DNA from: an uncultured Clostridia bacterium | Lineage (GTDB): Bacteria > Bacillota > Clostridia > Lachnospirales > Lachnospiraceae | Direction: 5' to 3' | DNA length: 64,000 bases | NCBI GenBank assembly: GCA_937895705.1 | Contig: CALBKM010000030.1 | Span: 62,001 to 126,000 of the forward strand | Shown: positions 15,989 through 24,337 of the stretch, piece by piece | Layout: each line of letters begins with the position of its first letter | Numbering within the stretch: position 1 is the stretch's first letter | Made by a program: the position numbers and the translations under genes | The notes under the pieces: generated by a model | Told to the model about the DNA's origin: nothing | What the model saw: the letters and a program-made list of their open reading frames with translations, nothing else | The model's database searches: none

Positions 15989-17284
15989 GTGTACAAAGAA
16001 TTGATTCAAGAAAGTCTCGACTACATCGAAGACAATTTGACGTGCGAGATTTTCGCGCAGGAGCTGAGCGAACGGGCCGGCTTTTCCTTGTTTCATTATT
16101 ACCGGCTGTTTCAGACGGCAGTAGGGTTGCCGGTGATGCAGTATATTTTGCGCCGGAGACTACTGAATGCAATTTATGAAATTAGTTGCGGGAGCAAGAT
16201 GATTGATGTGGAACTTCGATACGGATTTGAAACCCATGCGGGATTTTACAAAGCGTTTGTGCGTGAAATCGGATGTACACCTGCACAGTATCTCAAGCGG
16301 TATAAGGTGAAAAAGCCTTACTGGATTAACATTTTTAAGGAGGAACATGTTATGGTCTCACATAGGAAAGTGACAGCGATTTTGAAGGCATGGGGATTGG
16401 AAAAGGAAACTGTCTCCGATATTTATTACGAAGGAACCGGGAACAAAAACGAGTCTGCGGTTTATGTAGGAGAAGATTACGTGCTGAAGTTTGCGGCAAA
16501 CTTAGGAAAGCTTAAGAGTCATATTGCTATTTCCAAAGCATTGGAAACTGTCGGCTTGTATGCGGCAACGCCGGTGGAAACATTAAGCGGAGAAGAGTAC
16601 ATTGCGGACGGTGAACTGTATTTCTGCCTGACAAAGCGCCTGGAAGGACAGCAGATAAAGCTTGGTGCCATGTACGAGGAAGGCTTCTCGGAAAAAGCAC
16701 GCTTTATCGGAGAAGTCATCGGACAGTTGAGCAAGGCACTGGCAAACGTAGAGGCGTTGGTGGAAGAAGCCGATATTTATGAGAGCGTGGTAAACTGGGC
16801 AATTCCGCAGCTTAAAGGGCAGCTTAATGTGCCGGAGCAGATTTTCAAGGACTATGAGGAAAACTTCGGAGCATTGTTTGAAAAGCTTCCGAAGCAGGTC
16901 ATTCACAGAGATCCGAATCCGGGAAATATCATTTTGGCGAAGGACAAATGGGGATTCATCGACTTTGAACTGAGCGAAAAGAACGTCAGAATCTTTGACC
17001 CGTGTTATGCCGCAACCGCGATTTTGTCCGAAAGTTTTGAAGCGGGCAATGAGGCAAAACTTGCGAACTGGGTACAGATTTACAAGAACATCATCACCGG
17101 ATACGATGATGTTGTAAAGCTGACCGGAGAAGAGAAAGCGGCAATTCCGTATGTGGTATTGTCCAACCAGTTACTGGCTCTGGCGTGGTTTGCGGGACAG
17201 GAGAAGTTTCGGGAACTCTATGAAACCAATAAGAAGATGACCGAGTGGATGGTCAGCGTGTTTGAGGAGTTAAAGGTGGAGTAG
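15989..17284 (+). CDS. AraC regulator fused to an APH-like kinase domain
   Basis: A 431-residue protein. Residues 1-108 are an AraC DNA-binding domain (AQELSERAGFSLFHYYRLFQ and LRYGFETHAGFYKAF). Residues about 125-431 are an aminoglycoside/choline-kinase-like domain with ATP-binding lysine region YVLKFA, catalytic HRDPNPGN at 306-313 (D308, N313) and metal-binding D325 in FIDFE, all intact. A catalytically complete kinase on a transcription factor suggests control by, or phosphorylation of, a small molecule. Start GTG 15989, with AAAGGAG upstream. Between the AraC part and the kinase is an internal ATG with GGAGG (16353), so a separate kinase could also be made. Confidence 0.85.
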   Translation: MYKELIQESLDYIEDNLTCEIFAQELSERAGFSLFHYYRLFQTAVGLPVMQYILRRRLLNAIYEISCGSKMIDVELRYGFETHAGFYKAFVREIGCTPAQYLKRYKVKKPYWINIFKEEHVMVSHRKVTAILKAWGLEKETVSDIYYEGTGNKNESAVYVGEDYVLKFAANLGKLKSHIAISKALETVGLYAATPVETLSGEEYIADGELYFCLTKRLEGQQIKLGAMYEEGFSEKARFIGEVIGQLSKALANVEALVEEADIYESVVNWAIPQLKGQLNVPEQIFKDYEENFGALFEKLPKQVIHRDPNPGNIILAKDKWGFIDFELSEKNVRIFDPCYAATAILSESFEAGNEAKLANWVQIYKNIITGYDDVVKLTGEEKAAIPYVVLSNQLLALAWFAGQEKFRELYETNKKMTEWMVSVFEELKVE

Positions 17285-17311
17285 GCACTGCGAAATGATT
17301 TTGGTTGAAAG

Positions 17312-17340
17312 ACACTTGCATGTGATGTGCAGGTGTTTTT
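17312..17340 (+). terminator. Terminator after the AraC-kinase gene
   Basis: ACACTTGCA (17312-17320) pairs with TGCAGGTGT (17328-17336) with one GU pair, followed by a T tract. Confidence 0.75.
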
Positions 17341-17433
17341 CGTTTTTGGAGGACTTTTTTCTTGTACATATAGCTCTGATTTGATAAAATAGTACTATGA
17401 TTTGTATTGGCTGCCATATGGAGGGGAGATTTC

Positions 17434-18687
17434 ATGATAAAACTAGGTTATGCACAAGCGGATATTACGCCGGACAAGCCTTTGGAATTGGTAGGCTTTT
17501 ACCGCCCGGATAATGTCTCAAAGGGTGTGGAACGTCCCTTACTGGTGCAGGTATCGGTGTGGGAAGATAAGGAGCGTTGTTGTCTGATTACCGTGGACAG
17601 CCTTGGGTTTATGAAGGACATGACGGAGTTTTTACGAGAACGGGTAGGCGAGGTTCTTGGTGTGTCTAAGGACAAGGTTATGGTGTGTTTTTCTCATACC
17701 CATGCGGCACCCAATGCCGACAGTGAGAAACAGTACTTTGAAATGATATGTGAAAAGGTTTTGGGGGCGGTGCAGCAGGCTCTGGCTGATTCGAAGCCTG
17801 TTTGCGTAGGTTACGGTAATGCCGAGGTAGAGATTGGTGTGAACCGTAGGCCGGGAGGTTACAAGGTAGACAAGCGTGCCGGATTTTTACCGGTGTGTGA
17901 TGAAAAAACACAAAAGAATTGCTTGGTTCTGGTACGATTAACTGCCCACGGAAATGTGCTAAAAGCCGATAATTATAGGATTTCACCGGATTATTTCGGT
18001 GCGGTAAGGGAGAGGTTGCAGAAGCAATACGGTTGCCCGGTGATGGTAATACAAGGGGCTTCCGGAAATATTGCGCCGAAATATTTTGATTCGGAGAATA
18101 CGCCTGTTGATGCAAGCGGACCGGCCTTTGTACGCTCGAAGGATGCATTACAAAGAATGGCGGAAGAAGTACGTGAAAAGCTTGCAGAGAGTACAGAGCG
18201 GATACCGATAACTGCAGATGTGGCTGTTCGGATGTATTCGAAAGAAATGATGCTTTACGCCGAGGTTCCGCCTTTGGAAGTTGCGGAAAAAATCGCATCG
18301 GAGGCAAAAGAATTGTGCGGAATCGACGGCACGGAATGGCTGGCGGAAGTGAGTCGGTTGCGTGAGCAAGGAGTATATAGGCAAGAAGAATGTGCGGAGG
18401 TACAGTACTTTTCTGTAGGGGATTGGTGCCTGTGCGGAGTGCCTTATGAACTGATGACAGAGTTTGCGCTTTGCGGAGTGGAACGAGCGGGAAATGAGTT
18501 CTTTTACATAAATGGGTACACTAACGGCTGTTTGTCGTATTTTCCGTTGGAAGAGGAGTTTGATAAGGGTGGATACGAAGTTTATTGGTCCATGTTGATT
18601 TATTACAAATACTTTCATCGGGTATTTCCTTTTGAACGGGAGTCGGGGGAAGGATTATTGGACTTTATGATTAAAAACAAAGAATAG
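17434..18687 (+). CDS. Neutral/alkaline ceramidase-like hydrolase
   Basis: A 417-residue protein like the N-terminal catalytic domain of neutral/alkaline non-lysosomal ceramidases. Key stretches are GYAQADITPD at the start, the metal-binding SHTHAAPN at about residue 90, and VIQGASGNIAPKY, where the serine would act in the known enzymes. It has no signal peptide, so it is cytoplasmic, unlike secreted ceramidases. Bacterial relatives act on unknown amides. RBS GGAGGGGAG; start ATG 17434. It heads an operon with a small protein and two esterases. Confidence 0.8.
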   Translation: MIKLGYAQADITPDKPLELVGFYRPDNVSKGVERPLLVQVSVWEDKERCCLITVDSLGFMKDMTEFLRERVGEVLGVSKDKVMVCFSHTHAAPNADSEKQYFEMICEKVLGAVQQALADSKPVCVGYGNAEVEIGVNRRPGGYKVDKRAGFLPVCDEKTQKNCLVLVRLTAHGNVLKADNYRISPDYFGAVRERLQKQYGCPVMVIQGASGNIAPKYFDSENTPVDASGPAFVRSKDALQRMAEEVREKLAESTERIPITADVAVRMYSKEMMLYAEVPPLEVAEKIASEAKELCGIDGTEWLAEVSRLREQGVYRQEECAEVQYFSVGDWCLCGVPYELMTEFALCGVERAGNEFFYINGYTNGCLSYFPLEEEFDKGGYEVYWSMLIYYKYFHRVFPFERESGEGLLDFMIKNKE

Positions 18688-18707
18688 AGAACAAAGGAGG
18701 AACTACG

Positions 18708-19094
18708 ATGTTACTGGTAGGAGTAAAAGCGGACAGCGGTTGGTTATCATCCCGTTGGAATCTAACCTACAGAGTCGGTTGGGAACACATTTGCAAGGGA
18801 GTGCATTCCGTGTATGATTTTTATGACGGCGCGGAGGTGCTAATCGGTGGAGGGAAGGCGCAGATTGGCGGAAAGGACGATATTTTAAAACTGGAAGAAG
18901 GAATGAATCTGACGGTAAGAGGTATGTCGAAAATCCTCAAAGTGCCGGTGATGATTACCTTTTACAATCAGACCCAGGCAGTGGATGTCAGTGTTCCGCA
19001 GATGGGAGAGGAGTTTAAGGAAGCGGATTACGAAAAGTTTAATCAGTCATTATGCCAATACATGGACAGCATTGAACTGGCCATGTATCGGTAA
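18708..19094 (+). CDS. Hypothetical protein in the ceramidase/esterase operon
   Basis: A 128-residue soluble protein with no recognised family. It begins with a beta-rich half (VYDFYDGAEVLIGGGKAQIG) and ends with a helix. It lies 20 nt after the ceramidase-like gene and 21 nt before the first esterase, each with its own AAGGAG-type site, so the operon assignment is firm while the function is not. Confidence 0.72.
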   Translation: MLLVGVKADSGWLSSRWNLTYRVGWEHICKGVHSVYDFYDGAEVLIGGGKAQIGGKDDILKLEEGMNLTVRGMSKILKVPVMITFYNQTQAVDVSVPQMGEEFKEADYEKFNQSLCQYMDSIELAMYR

Positions 19095-19115
19095 ATATAG
19101 AAAAGGAGAAGTTTT

Positions 19116-19901
19116 ATGGGCGTTATCAGGTACACTTTTTATTCCGAGGCTCTGCGGGAGCAGACCAACATTATGGCCATTGTGCCGTCTTTTGAGCCGT
19201 GGCGGCATAAGATGAGCGCGAAGGAGTTTTACGAAACGTATCCGAAGCACAAGGTGCTCTACATCTGTCACGGCGGTTCCGACGACAGTTCCTTGTATCT
19301 TCGCAGAACCCGCATCGAGGAGTACGCAAACGAGCGGGATTTGATTGTGATTTTCCCGGAGGTGCGGAACAGCTTTTACAGCAACATGGTGCGGGGCAAG
19401 AAATATTTTACTTATCTGACGGAGGAGCTTCCGAAGGTGGTGGAAAATCTGTTCCCGGTATCGAATAAAAGAGAGGATCGGTATGTGCTGGGCAATTCCA
19501 TGGGTTCCCACGGTGCCTTTAAGTGGGCGTTAAATTGTCCGGAGTATTTTGCGGCGGCAACGGGTATGTCCGGTGCGGGAGATTTGGAGGAGCTGGGCTT
19601 CTACGACAGAATGCCGGACCGCATCATCAATTCCTTCGGTACCTTGGAAGAGTACAGAGGCAGCTACAATGATTTTAAGTTCCTTTACAAGAAGCATTTG
19701 GCAGAGGGTGTTTCCTTACCAAGGCTTTATGCTTGCTGCGGTACCGAGGACGGCTTCTATCCGGGCGCAAAGAAGTTTGCGGTGGATGGAAAAGAAGCGG
19801 GCCTGCCGATTTTGTTTGAGGAAGGTCCGGGCGGTCACGACTGGGCGTTCTGGGACAAATGGCTTCCGGTTATGTTAGATCATATGTTAAAGGAGGATTA
19901 A
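19116..19901 (+). CDS. Esterase of the CE1/esterase D type (first copy)
   Basis: A 261-residue alpha/beta hydrolase of the esterase D / feruloyl-acetylxylan esterase group. Motifs are YICHGGSDD (oxyanion), nucleophile serine in GNSMGSHGA, acid in CGTEDGFY and histidine in GGHDWAFWD. No signal peptide. It is a paralog of the next gene, with shared FTYLTEE, GAFKWA and CGTED/IGTED segments. It probably deacylates a sugar ester or similar compound inside the cell. Confidence 0.85.
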   Translation: MGVIRYTFYSEALREQTNIMAIVPSFEPWRHKMSAKEFYETYPKHKVLYICHGGSDDSSLYLRRTRIEEYANERDLIVIFPEVRNSFYSNMVRGKKYFTYLTEELPKVVENLFPVSNKREDRYVLGNSMGSHGAFKWALNCPEYFAAATGMSGAGDLEELGFYDRMPDRIINSFGTLEEYRGSYNDFKFLYKKHLAEGVSLPRLYACCGTEDGFYPGAKKFAVDGKEAGLPILFEEGPGGHDWAFWDKWLPVMLDHMLKED

Positions 19902-19904
19902 GTC

Positions 19905-20678
19905 ATGGGAATGCTTCATTTTGATTATTTGTCCCAGACCTTGGGATATCATACAAATATTTATTTCATTTTGCCGGCATGTACCCATGAGGGGGAGGCT
20001 CCGGCTGCAACACTGTATCTGCTCCACGGCGGCGCGGGCAACGGCATGGATTGGATTCGCTATACCTCCATTGAGCGGTATGCGGATAAGTACAACATCG
20101 CCGTGGTTATGCCGGAGGTGGACGGAAGCTGCTTCTATGCGGACATGAAACACGGCTACAACTATTTCACCTACTTGACAGAAGAGGTGGTAGCGGTGGC
20201 AGAGGGGCTTTTACCGGTGAATAAGGAGCCGGAAAAACGTCTGGTGGCAGGCCTTTCCATGGGCGGTTACGGTGCTTTCAAGTGGGCGTTCAATCGTCCG
20301 GACTTCTTTGCGGCAGCGGCAAACCTGTCAGGTATTTCCTTTATTATGGATATTTTCGGCGGCAGCGGGTTTGCTGCAAAAGATGCGGAAGATACGTGCG
20401 GCCCGGTGGCGCTGAACTGGGGAAGCATAGAGGAACTTCGCGGTAGTGTGAGCGACTCCAAGGAATGGATAGACAAGGCGGTTCGGGAAGGTGCAAAGCT
20501 TCCGAAACTCTTTGCGGCCATCGGCACTGAGGACTACAGCTACAAGTTTTCCTGCGACTATTTGCAGTACTGTAAGGAGCAGGGGGTTGAGGTGCATTAC
20601 GAGGAAATGCCGGGACAGCATGAGTGGAGTGTTTGGGATACAATGATTGAGCGGTTTATGGCGTGGGCGCTTAAATAA
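19905..20678 (+). CDS. Esterase of the CE1/esterase D type (second copy)
   Basis: A 257-residue paralog of the preceding esterase, starting 3 nt after its stop with GGAGG inside the upstream gene. Motifs are YLLHGGAGNG, nucleophile in GLSMGGYGAFKWAF, acid in IGTEDYSYK and histidine in GQHEWSVWD. All three triad residues are present. The duplication suggests two related substrates. A terminator closes the operon. Confidence 0.87.
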   Translation: MGMLHFDYLSQTLGYHTNIYFILPACTHEGEAPAATLYLLHGGAGNGMDWIRYTSIERYADKYNIAVVMPEVDGSCFYADMKHGYNYFTYLTEEVVAVAEGLLPVNKEPEKRLVAGLSMGGYGAFKWAFNRPDFFAAAANLSGISFIMDIFGGSGFAAKDAEDTCGPVALNWGSIEELRGSVSDSKEWIDKAVREGAKLPKLFAAIGTEDYSYKFSCDYLQYCKEQGVEVHYEEMPGQHEWSVWDTMIERFMAWALK

Positions 20679-20688
20679 GTGTTTGGCA

Positions 20689-20727
20689 GCAGCAATCTGT
20701 GGCTTCATGGATTGCTGCTTTAATTTT
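20689..20727 (+). terminator. Terminator of the esterase operon
   Basis: GCAGCAATC (20689-20697) pairs with GATTGCTGC (20710-20718), followed by TTTAATTTT. Confidence 0.8.
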
Positions 20728-20810
20728 CTGTAATCTCTGTCAATTCCTTTTGAAAATGGAAGAAAAATGGACAATTTCTGCGAAAGTATCTTTCTTTTTT
20801 TGCCGGTATG

Positions 20811-20819
20811 TGTTATAAT
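20811..20819 (+). promoter_or_regulatory. Extended -10 promoter of the chemoreceptor gene
   Basis: TGTTATAAT at 20811-20819 is an extended -10 element. There is no good -35 box. The leader is about 80 nt. Confidence 0.5.
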
Positions 20820-20901
20820 TGTTGAAATTACACGTGATATATTTGTGTGGGGTACGGTACAGACGGATTAGCAAATCGGATAATGAATTGGAGGACGGAA
20901 G

Positions 20902-22224
20902 ATGGGTAAGAAGTCAAAGGAAATGATGGATAACAAAAGGCTGCTAAATGCAAATATGGAACAGAAATTTAAGCTGTCGTTTAAATCCGTAATTATCGGA
21001 TTCATTGTGGTTACTGTGCTGGCGGTGTTGAATATTGTGTTGATTGCCAGAGCGGGAGACGTATCGTTGTTTGGGTCTTTTTTCCGGTGTGTCGGTATTG
21101 CGCTGTTGGTGTTGGCAGTGTTGTTTAATTTCAGCTTAATCAATATTGTCTCAAAATCTCTTACGGGAGCTTTGGTGAAACCGATTTATGAGTTGCAGGA
21201 CGCAGTGAAACAGGTGAAAAACGGTAATTTTGATATTACTGTGAAATATGAGAGCGGGGACGAAATCGGTGTGTTGGCCAATGAATTGTGCGAAGCATGC
21301 GGTCAGATGAAAGCGATTGTGGCGGATGCCGGTTATATGCTTGGCGAAATGGCGGAGGGTAAGTTTAATGTTTCTTCCGGTGCGAGAAATGGCTATGTGG
21401 GCGATTTTCGGGCCTTGCTTGAGGGAATGGACAAATTGAACGTGCAGTTATCCGATACCATGCGTCAGATCCGGGTGACTGCTGACCAGTTGACAGTGGG
21501 TGCGGAGCAGATGGCAGACGGTGCTCAGAATCTGGCGGACGGTGCAACAGACCAGGCCGGCGCCATTGAGGAACTTACGGCTACGGTGGAAGATGTTGCC
21601 AATATTTCCGAAGAGAGTGCAAAGAATGCGGTGACTGCGGCAGAAAGTGCAACGTCGGCGGCGGAGAACGCAAAGAAGAACAGTGAGAAATTCGGACAAC
21701 TTACGGAAGCGATGGATCGTATCACCGCAACCTCAAAGGAGATTGAGAACATTATTTCCGCAATTGAAGATATTGCATCCCAGACAAATCTTTTGTCCCT
21801 GAACGCGTCAATTGAGGCGGCCAGAGCAGGGGAAGCCGGAAGGGGCTTTGCGGTGGTTGCGGACCAAATCGGTAAGCTGGCGGCGGATAGTGCAAATTCC
21901 GCGGTTTCTACAAGAGAGCTGATCAGTAAATGTTTGAAGGAAGTGGAGTCCGGCAATGCGATTGTAACGGAGACCATCGAATCCTTCGGTACTGTACTTA
22001 CGAATATGACAGAGTTTGCGGGATTGGCATCCGGTGCAGCGGAGGCGTCCAAGGCACAAGCGGATATGCTTAAGCAGGTAGAAGCAGGAATCAATCAGAT
22101 TTCTTCCGTGGTACAGAACAATTCGGCGGCGGCTGAAGAGACTTCCGCACTGAGCGAAGAACTTTCCAATCAGGCGTCGAAGTTGGATGATGCGGTGAAA
22201 GCGTTTGTATTAAAAGGAGAATAA
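20902..22224 (+). CDS. Methyl-accepting chemotaxis-type protein without ectodomain
   Basis: A 440-residue signalling protein. Two membrane helices (about residues 28-50 and 62-84) are joined by a loop of only about ten residues, so there is no extracellular ligand domain. A HAMP region (about 85-140) follows, then a long cytoplasmic coiled coil with the MCP hairpin tip IASQTNLLSLNASIEAARAG and AGRGFAVVADQIGKLA. Sensing must be in the membrane, in the HAMP region or through a partner. It would feed the CheA/CheW system. It is monocistronic between a promoter and a shared terminator. Confidence 0.92.
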   Translation: MGKKSKEMMDNKRLLNANMEQKFKLSFKSVIIGFIVVTVLAVLNIVLIARAGDVSLFGSFFRCVGIALLVLAVLFNFSLINIVSKSLTGALVKPIYELQDAVKQVKNGNFDITVKYESGDEIGVLANELCEACGQMKAIVADAGYMLGEMAEGKFNVSSGARNGYVGDFRALLEGMDKLNVQLSDTMRQIRVTADQLTVGAEQMADGAQNLADGATDQAGAIEELTATVEDVANISEESAKNAVTAAESATSAAENAKKNSEKFGQLTEAMDRITATSKEIENIISAIEDIASQTNLLSLNASIEAARAGEAGRGFAVVADQIGKLAADSANSAVSTRELISKCLKEVESGNAIVTETIESFGTVLTNMTEFAGLASGAAEASKAQADMLKQVEAGINQISSVVQNNSAAAEETSALSEELSNQASKLDDAVKAFVLKGE

Positions 22225-22241
22225 GATAGAAAGAGAACGGA

Positions 22242-22270
22242 AAGAGCGGAGGGTGACTCCGCTCTTTTCT
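22242..22270. terminator. Bidirectional terminator between convergent genes
   Basis: AAGAGCGGAG (22242-22251) pairs with CTCCGCTCTT (22257-22266). The T tract on the plus strand serves the chemoreceptor gene, and the complementary face serves the AraC gene. Confidence 0.8.
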
Positions 22271-22274
22271 TGCG

Positions 22275-23138
22275 TTACTTTTTTAAATATTGAGCCCGAT
22301 ATTTGCTGGGTGAGATACCTGTATTTCTTTGAAAGGTTTTAAAAAAGTAGGCATAACCGGAATAGCCCAGTTTTTCTTGTACCTGTGTTACAGTGTAGCC
22401 GTCCCGGAGCATAGATTGTGCCGTGGCAATCTTTTGCAGGGTAATGTAGTGGCTGACCGAAGTATGTGTATGTTTCTTAAACAAGCGGGACAAATAATCA
22501 GGGTGCAAATAAAAGTGATTTGCCAGCGCTGTAACGGTCAAAGCTTCGCAGATGTGTTCCTGTATATATGCAATTATCTCATTGATTCTCTTTTGAGTGG
22601 AGGAAATAGGAAAAACCTGATTGCTTTCCGGAGAAAGACGATCAACCATTTCGTTTAACAAAGAGAGTATGTTAAAAAAGCATGCCATGGCTTCGGGAGT
22701 GCCGGTCTTTGGAAAGGAGAGCAAGCGGTTTAACTGTCGGAGAAACTTTTCTTTTCCGGCAGTATCCGGCGTCAAAAGAAGAGGACGGTTACTTTGCTTC
22801 AGGTAGGAGAAAGTATCCGTTTGATCACAGAAAACAGCATCCAACCATCGGCTGTTGATACTCAGAATATAGCGTTCATACAGAATGCCGACGCCGTGAT
22901 AAAGCTGATGAACACAAAAAGGCGGAATGATAATCAAAGTTCCCGCAGGAACCTCAGAGACTGTGTCGTTTAAAAGAACATCCGGAAGATCGGATAAAGT
23001 AAAATACAGCTCTACGGCATTGTGGGAATGGGGTCCCACCGGAGTTGAAGTTTGACTGTGCTTATAGGCTACATCAAAAGGTGTAGCAACGGGAAACGTC
23101 AGAACATGGTTTCTGTTTGTATTTGTTTCTGCTGACAT
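22275..23138 (-). CDS. AraC family regulator with cupin sensor domain
   Basis: A 287-residue regulator. Residues about 15-110 are a cupin-like sugar-sensing domain (GPHSHNAVELYFTL, GTLIIIPPFCVHQL). Residues about 185-287 are the AraC HTH pair (ALANHFYLHPDYLSRLFKKH and QEKLGYSGYAYFFKTFQRN). It is divergent from two dehydrogenases and an isomerase, so it probably controls them in response to a sugar or polyol. RBS GGGAGGT on the minus strand. Confidence 0.88.
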   Translation of the reverse strand: MSAETNTNRNHVLTFPVATPFDVAYKHSQTSTPVGPHSHNAVELYFTLSDLPDVLLNDTVSEVPAGTLIIIPPFCVHQLYHGVGILYERYILSINSRWLDAVFCDQTDTFSYLKQSNRPLLLTPDTAGKEKFLRQLNRLLSFPKTGTPEAMACFFNILSLLNEMVDRLSPESNQVFPISSTQKRINEIIAYIQEHICEALTVTALANHFYLHPDYLSRLFKKHTHTSVSHYITLQKIATAQSMLRDGYTVTQVQEKLGYSGYAYFFKTFQRNTGISPSKYRAQYLKK

Positions 23139-23195
23139 AAAAACTACCTCCCAAGAGAAAGTCGGAAAATTACATAAACAATGTGCTTTATGTAT

Positions 23196-23225
23196 ATATT
23201 ATTACGTTTTGATCTGATTTACAAT
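23196..23225. promoter_or_regulatory. Overlapping divergent promoters of the AraC gene and dehydrogenase operon
   Basis: Minus strand: TTGTAA (23224-23219), 17-nt spacer, TAATAT (23201-23196). Plus strand: a TACAAT -10 element at 23220-23225 overlaps the minus-strand -35 box. Such overlap lets one regulator control both directions. Confidence 0.45.
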
Positions 23226-23295
23226 AGTATCAGTAATCTTTTTTTACGTAGATGTGCAGATAAAGCTCGGGAGTGTCCGAAGGAGGGCGATGCAA

Positions 23296-24288
23296 GTGAA
23301 AAAGGTTGGAATTATCGGGTGCGGAGGCATTGCACAAGTACATGGCTGGGTACTGCAAGGGATGGAGAATGCAGAACTTACAGCAGTGTGCGATGTGGAG
23401 TGGAGCAAGGCTGTAGCTCTGGCGGAACGATACGGAACCGGAAGTACAAAGAAATATGCGGATTGGTATGAGCTTTGTAAAAGTGATGTAGACGTGGTGC
23501 ACATTTGTACACCTCACCATTTGCACGTACCTATGGCAATAGAACTGTTACGACAGGGAAAGATTGTATTTATGGAAAAGCCTTGTGCGGTTTCAAGCGG
23601 GCAGTTTGAGGAATTGCGGAGGGAAGCTGCGTTGCATTCGGGGAAGCTGGGATTTTGTTTCCAGAACCGCTACAACGAGACGACATTGGCAATGGATCGG
23701 ATGGTGGCGGAAGGAAAAATCGGAGAGATTATCGGCGGAAGAGCCTTTGTGACCTGGCGACGGGATGAGGACTATTATGAGGGAAGTGACTGGAAGGGAT
23801 CTTTACTCACGGAGGGCGGCGGAGTACTGATTAATCAGTCCATTCATACATTAGATCTTTTGTTGCGGTATCTGGGGATGCCGGAACAGGTGGAGGCTAC
23901 CTGTGCCAACCATCACTTAAAGAATGTCATTGAGGTAGAGGATACGGTGGAAGCGTGGATGAACTTCGGTGGCGGGAAGCGGGCGTGCTTTTATGCTTCT
24001 AACGGATATGTTGCGGACGCACCGGTTCTTTTGGAACTTCAGGGTGAGAAAGGACGCATTACGGTGAGCGGACCGGAAGTGACACTTTGGACTGCGGAAG
24101 AAGGCTCAAAGCACTTTTCCTATGAAACCAAAAACGGCATCGGAAAAGGTTACTGGGGGTGCGGTCATCAGGCTTGTATTCGTGATTTTTATTGTTGTTT
24201 GGAACAGGGAGGTAACTATCAGGGAGATATCAGAGGTGTGGAGCACACGTTTGAAACAATGATGCGGATTTATGAAGTGGGAAAATAA
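23296..24288 (+). CDS. Gfo/Idh/MocA family oxidoreductase (first copy)
   Basis: A 330-residue NAD(P)-dependent dehydrogenase. Its Rossmann motif is GIIGCGGIAQVHG, followed by VVHICTPHHLHVPMA and the catalytic lysine in EKPCAV. The C-terminal substrate domain holds LLTEGGGVLINQSIHTLDLL with the conserved histidine. The probable start is GTG 23296, with AGGAGG 9 nt upstream; the in-frame ATG at 23290 would leave only 3 nt. It begins a three-gene sugar operon divergent from the AraC regulator. Confidence 0.85.
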   Translation: MKKVGIIGCGGIAQVHGWVLQGMENAELTAVCDVEWSKAVALAERYGTGSTKKYADWYELCKSDVDVVHICTPHHLHVPMAIELLRQGKIVFMEKPCAVSSGQFEELRREAALHSGKLGFCFQNRYNETTLAMDRMVAEGKIGEIIGGRAFVTWRRDEDYYEGSDWKGSLLTEGGGVLINQSIHTLDLLLRYLGMPEQVEATCANHHLKNVIEVEDTVEAWMNFGGGKRACFYASNGYVADAPVLLELQGEKGRITVSGPEVTLWTAEEGSKHFSYETKNGIGKGYWGCGHQACIRDFYCCLEQGGNYQGDIRGVEHTFETMMRIYEVGK

Positions 24289-24337
24289 TTTTGTAAGGAG
24301 ATTATGTATAGAAAACTAACAGTAAAGGAGAACACGC

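Noticed and set aside
14974..16172. Two long overlapping minus-strand open frames opposite the AraC genes
   Set aside because: No ribosome site and no domain. The plus-strand AraC proteins have clear HTH and kinase motifs in the same DNA.
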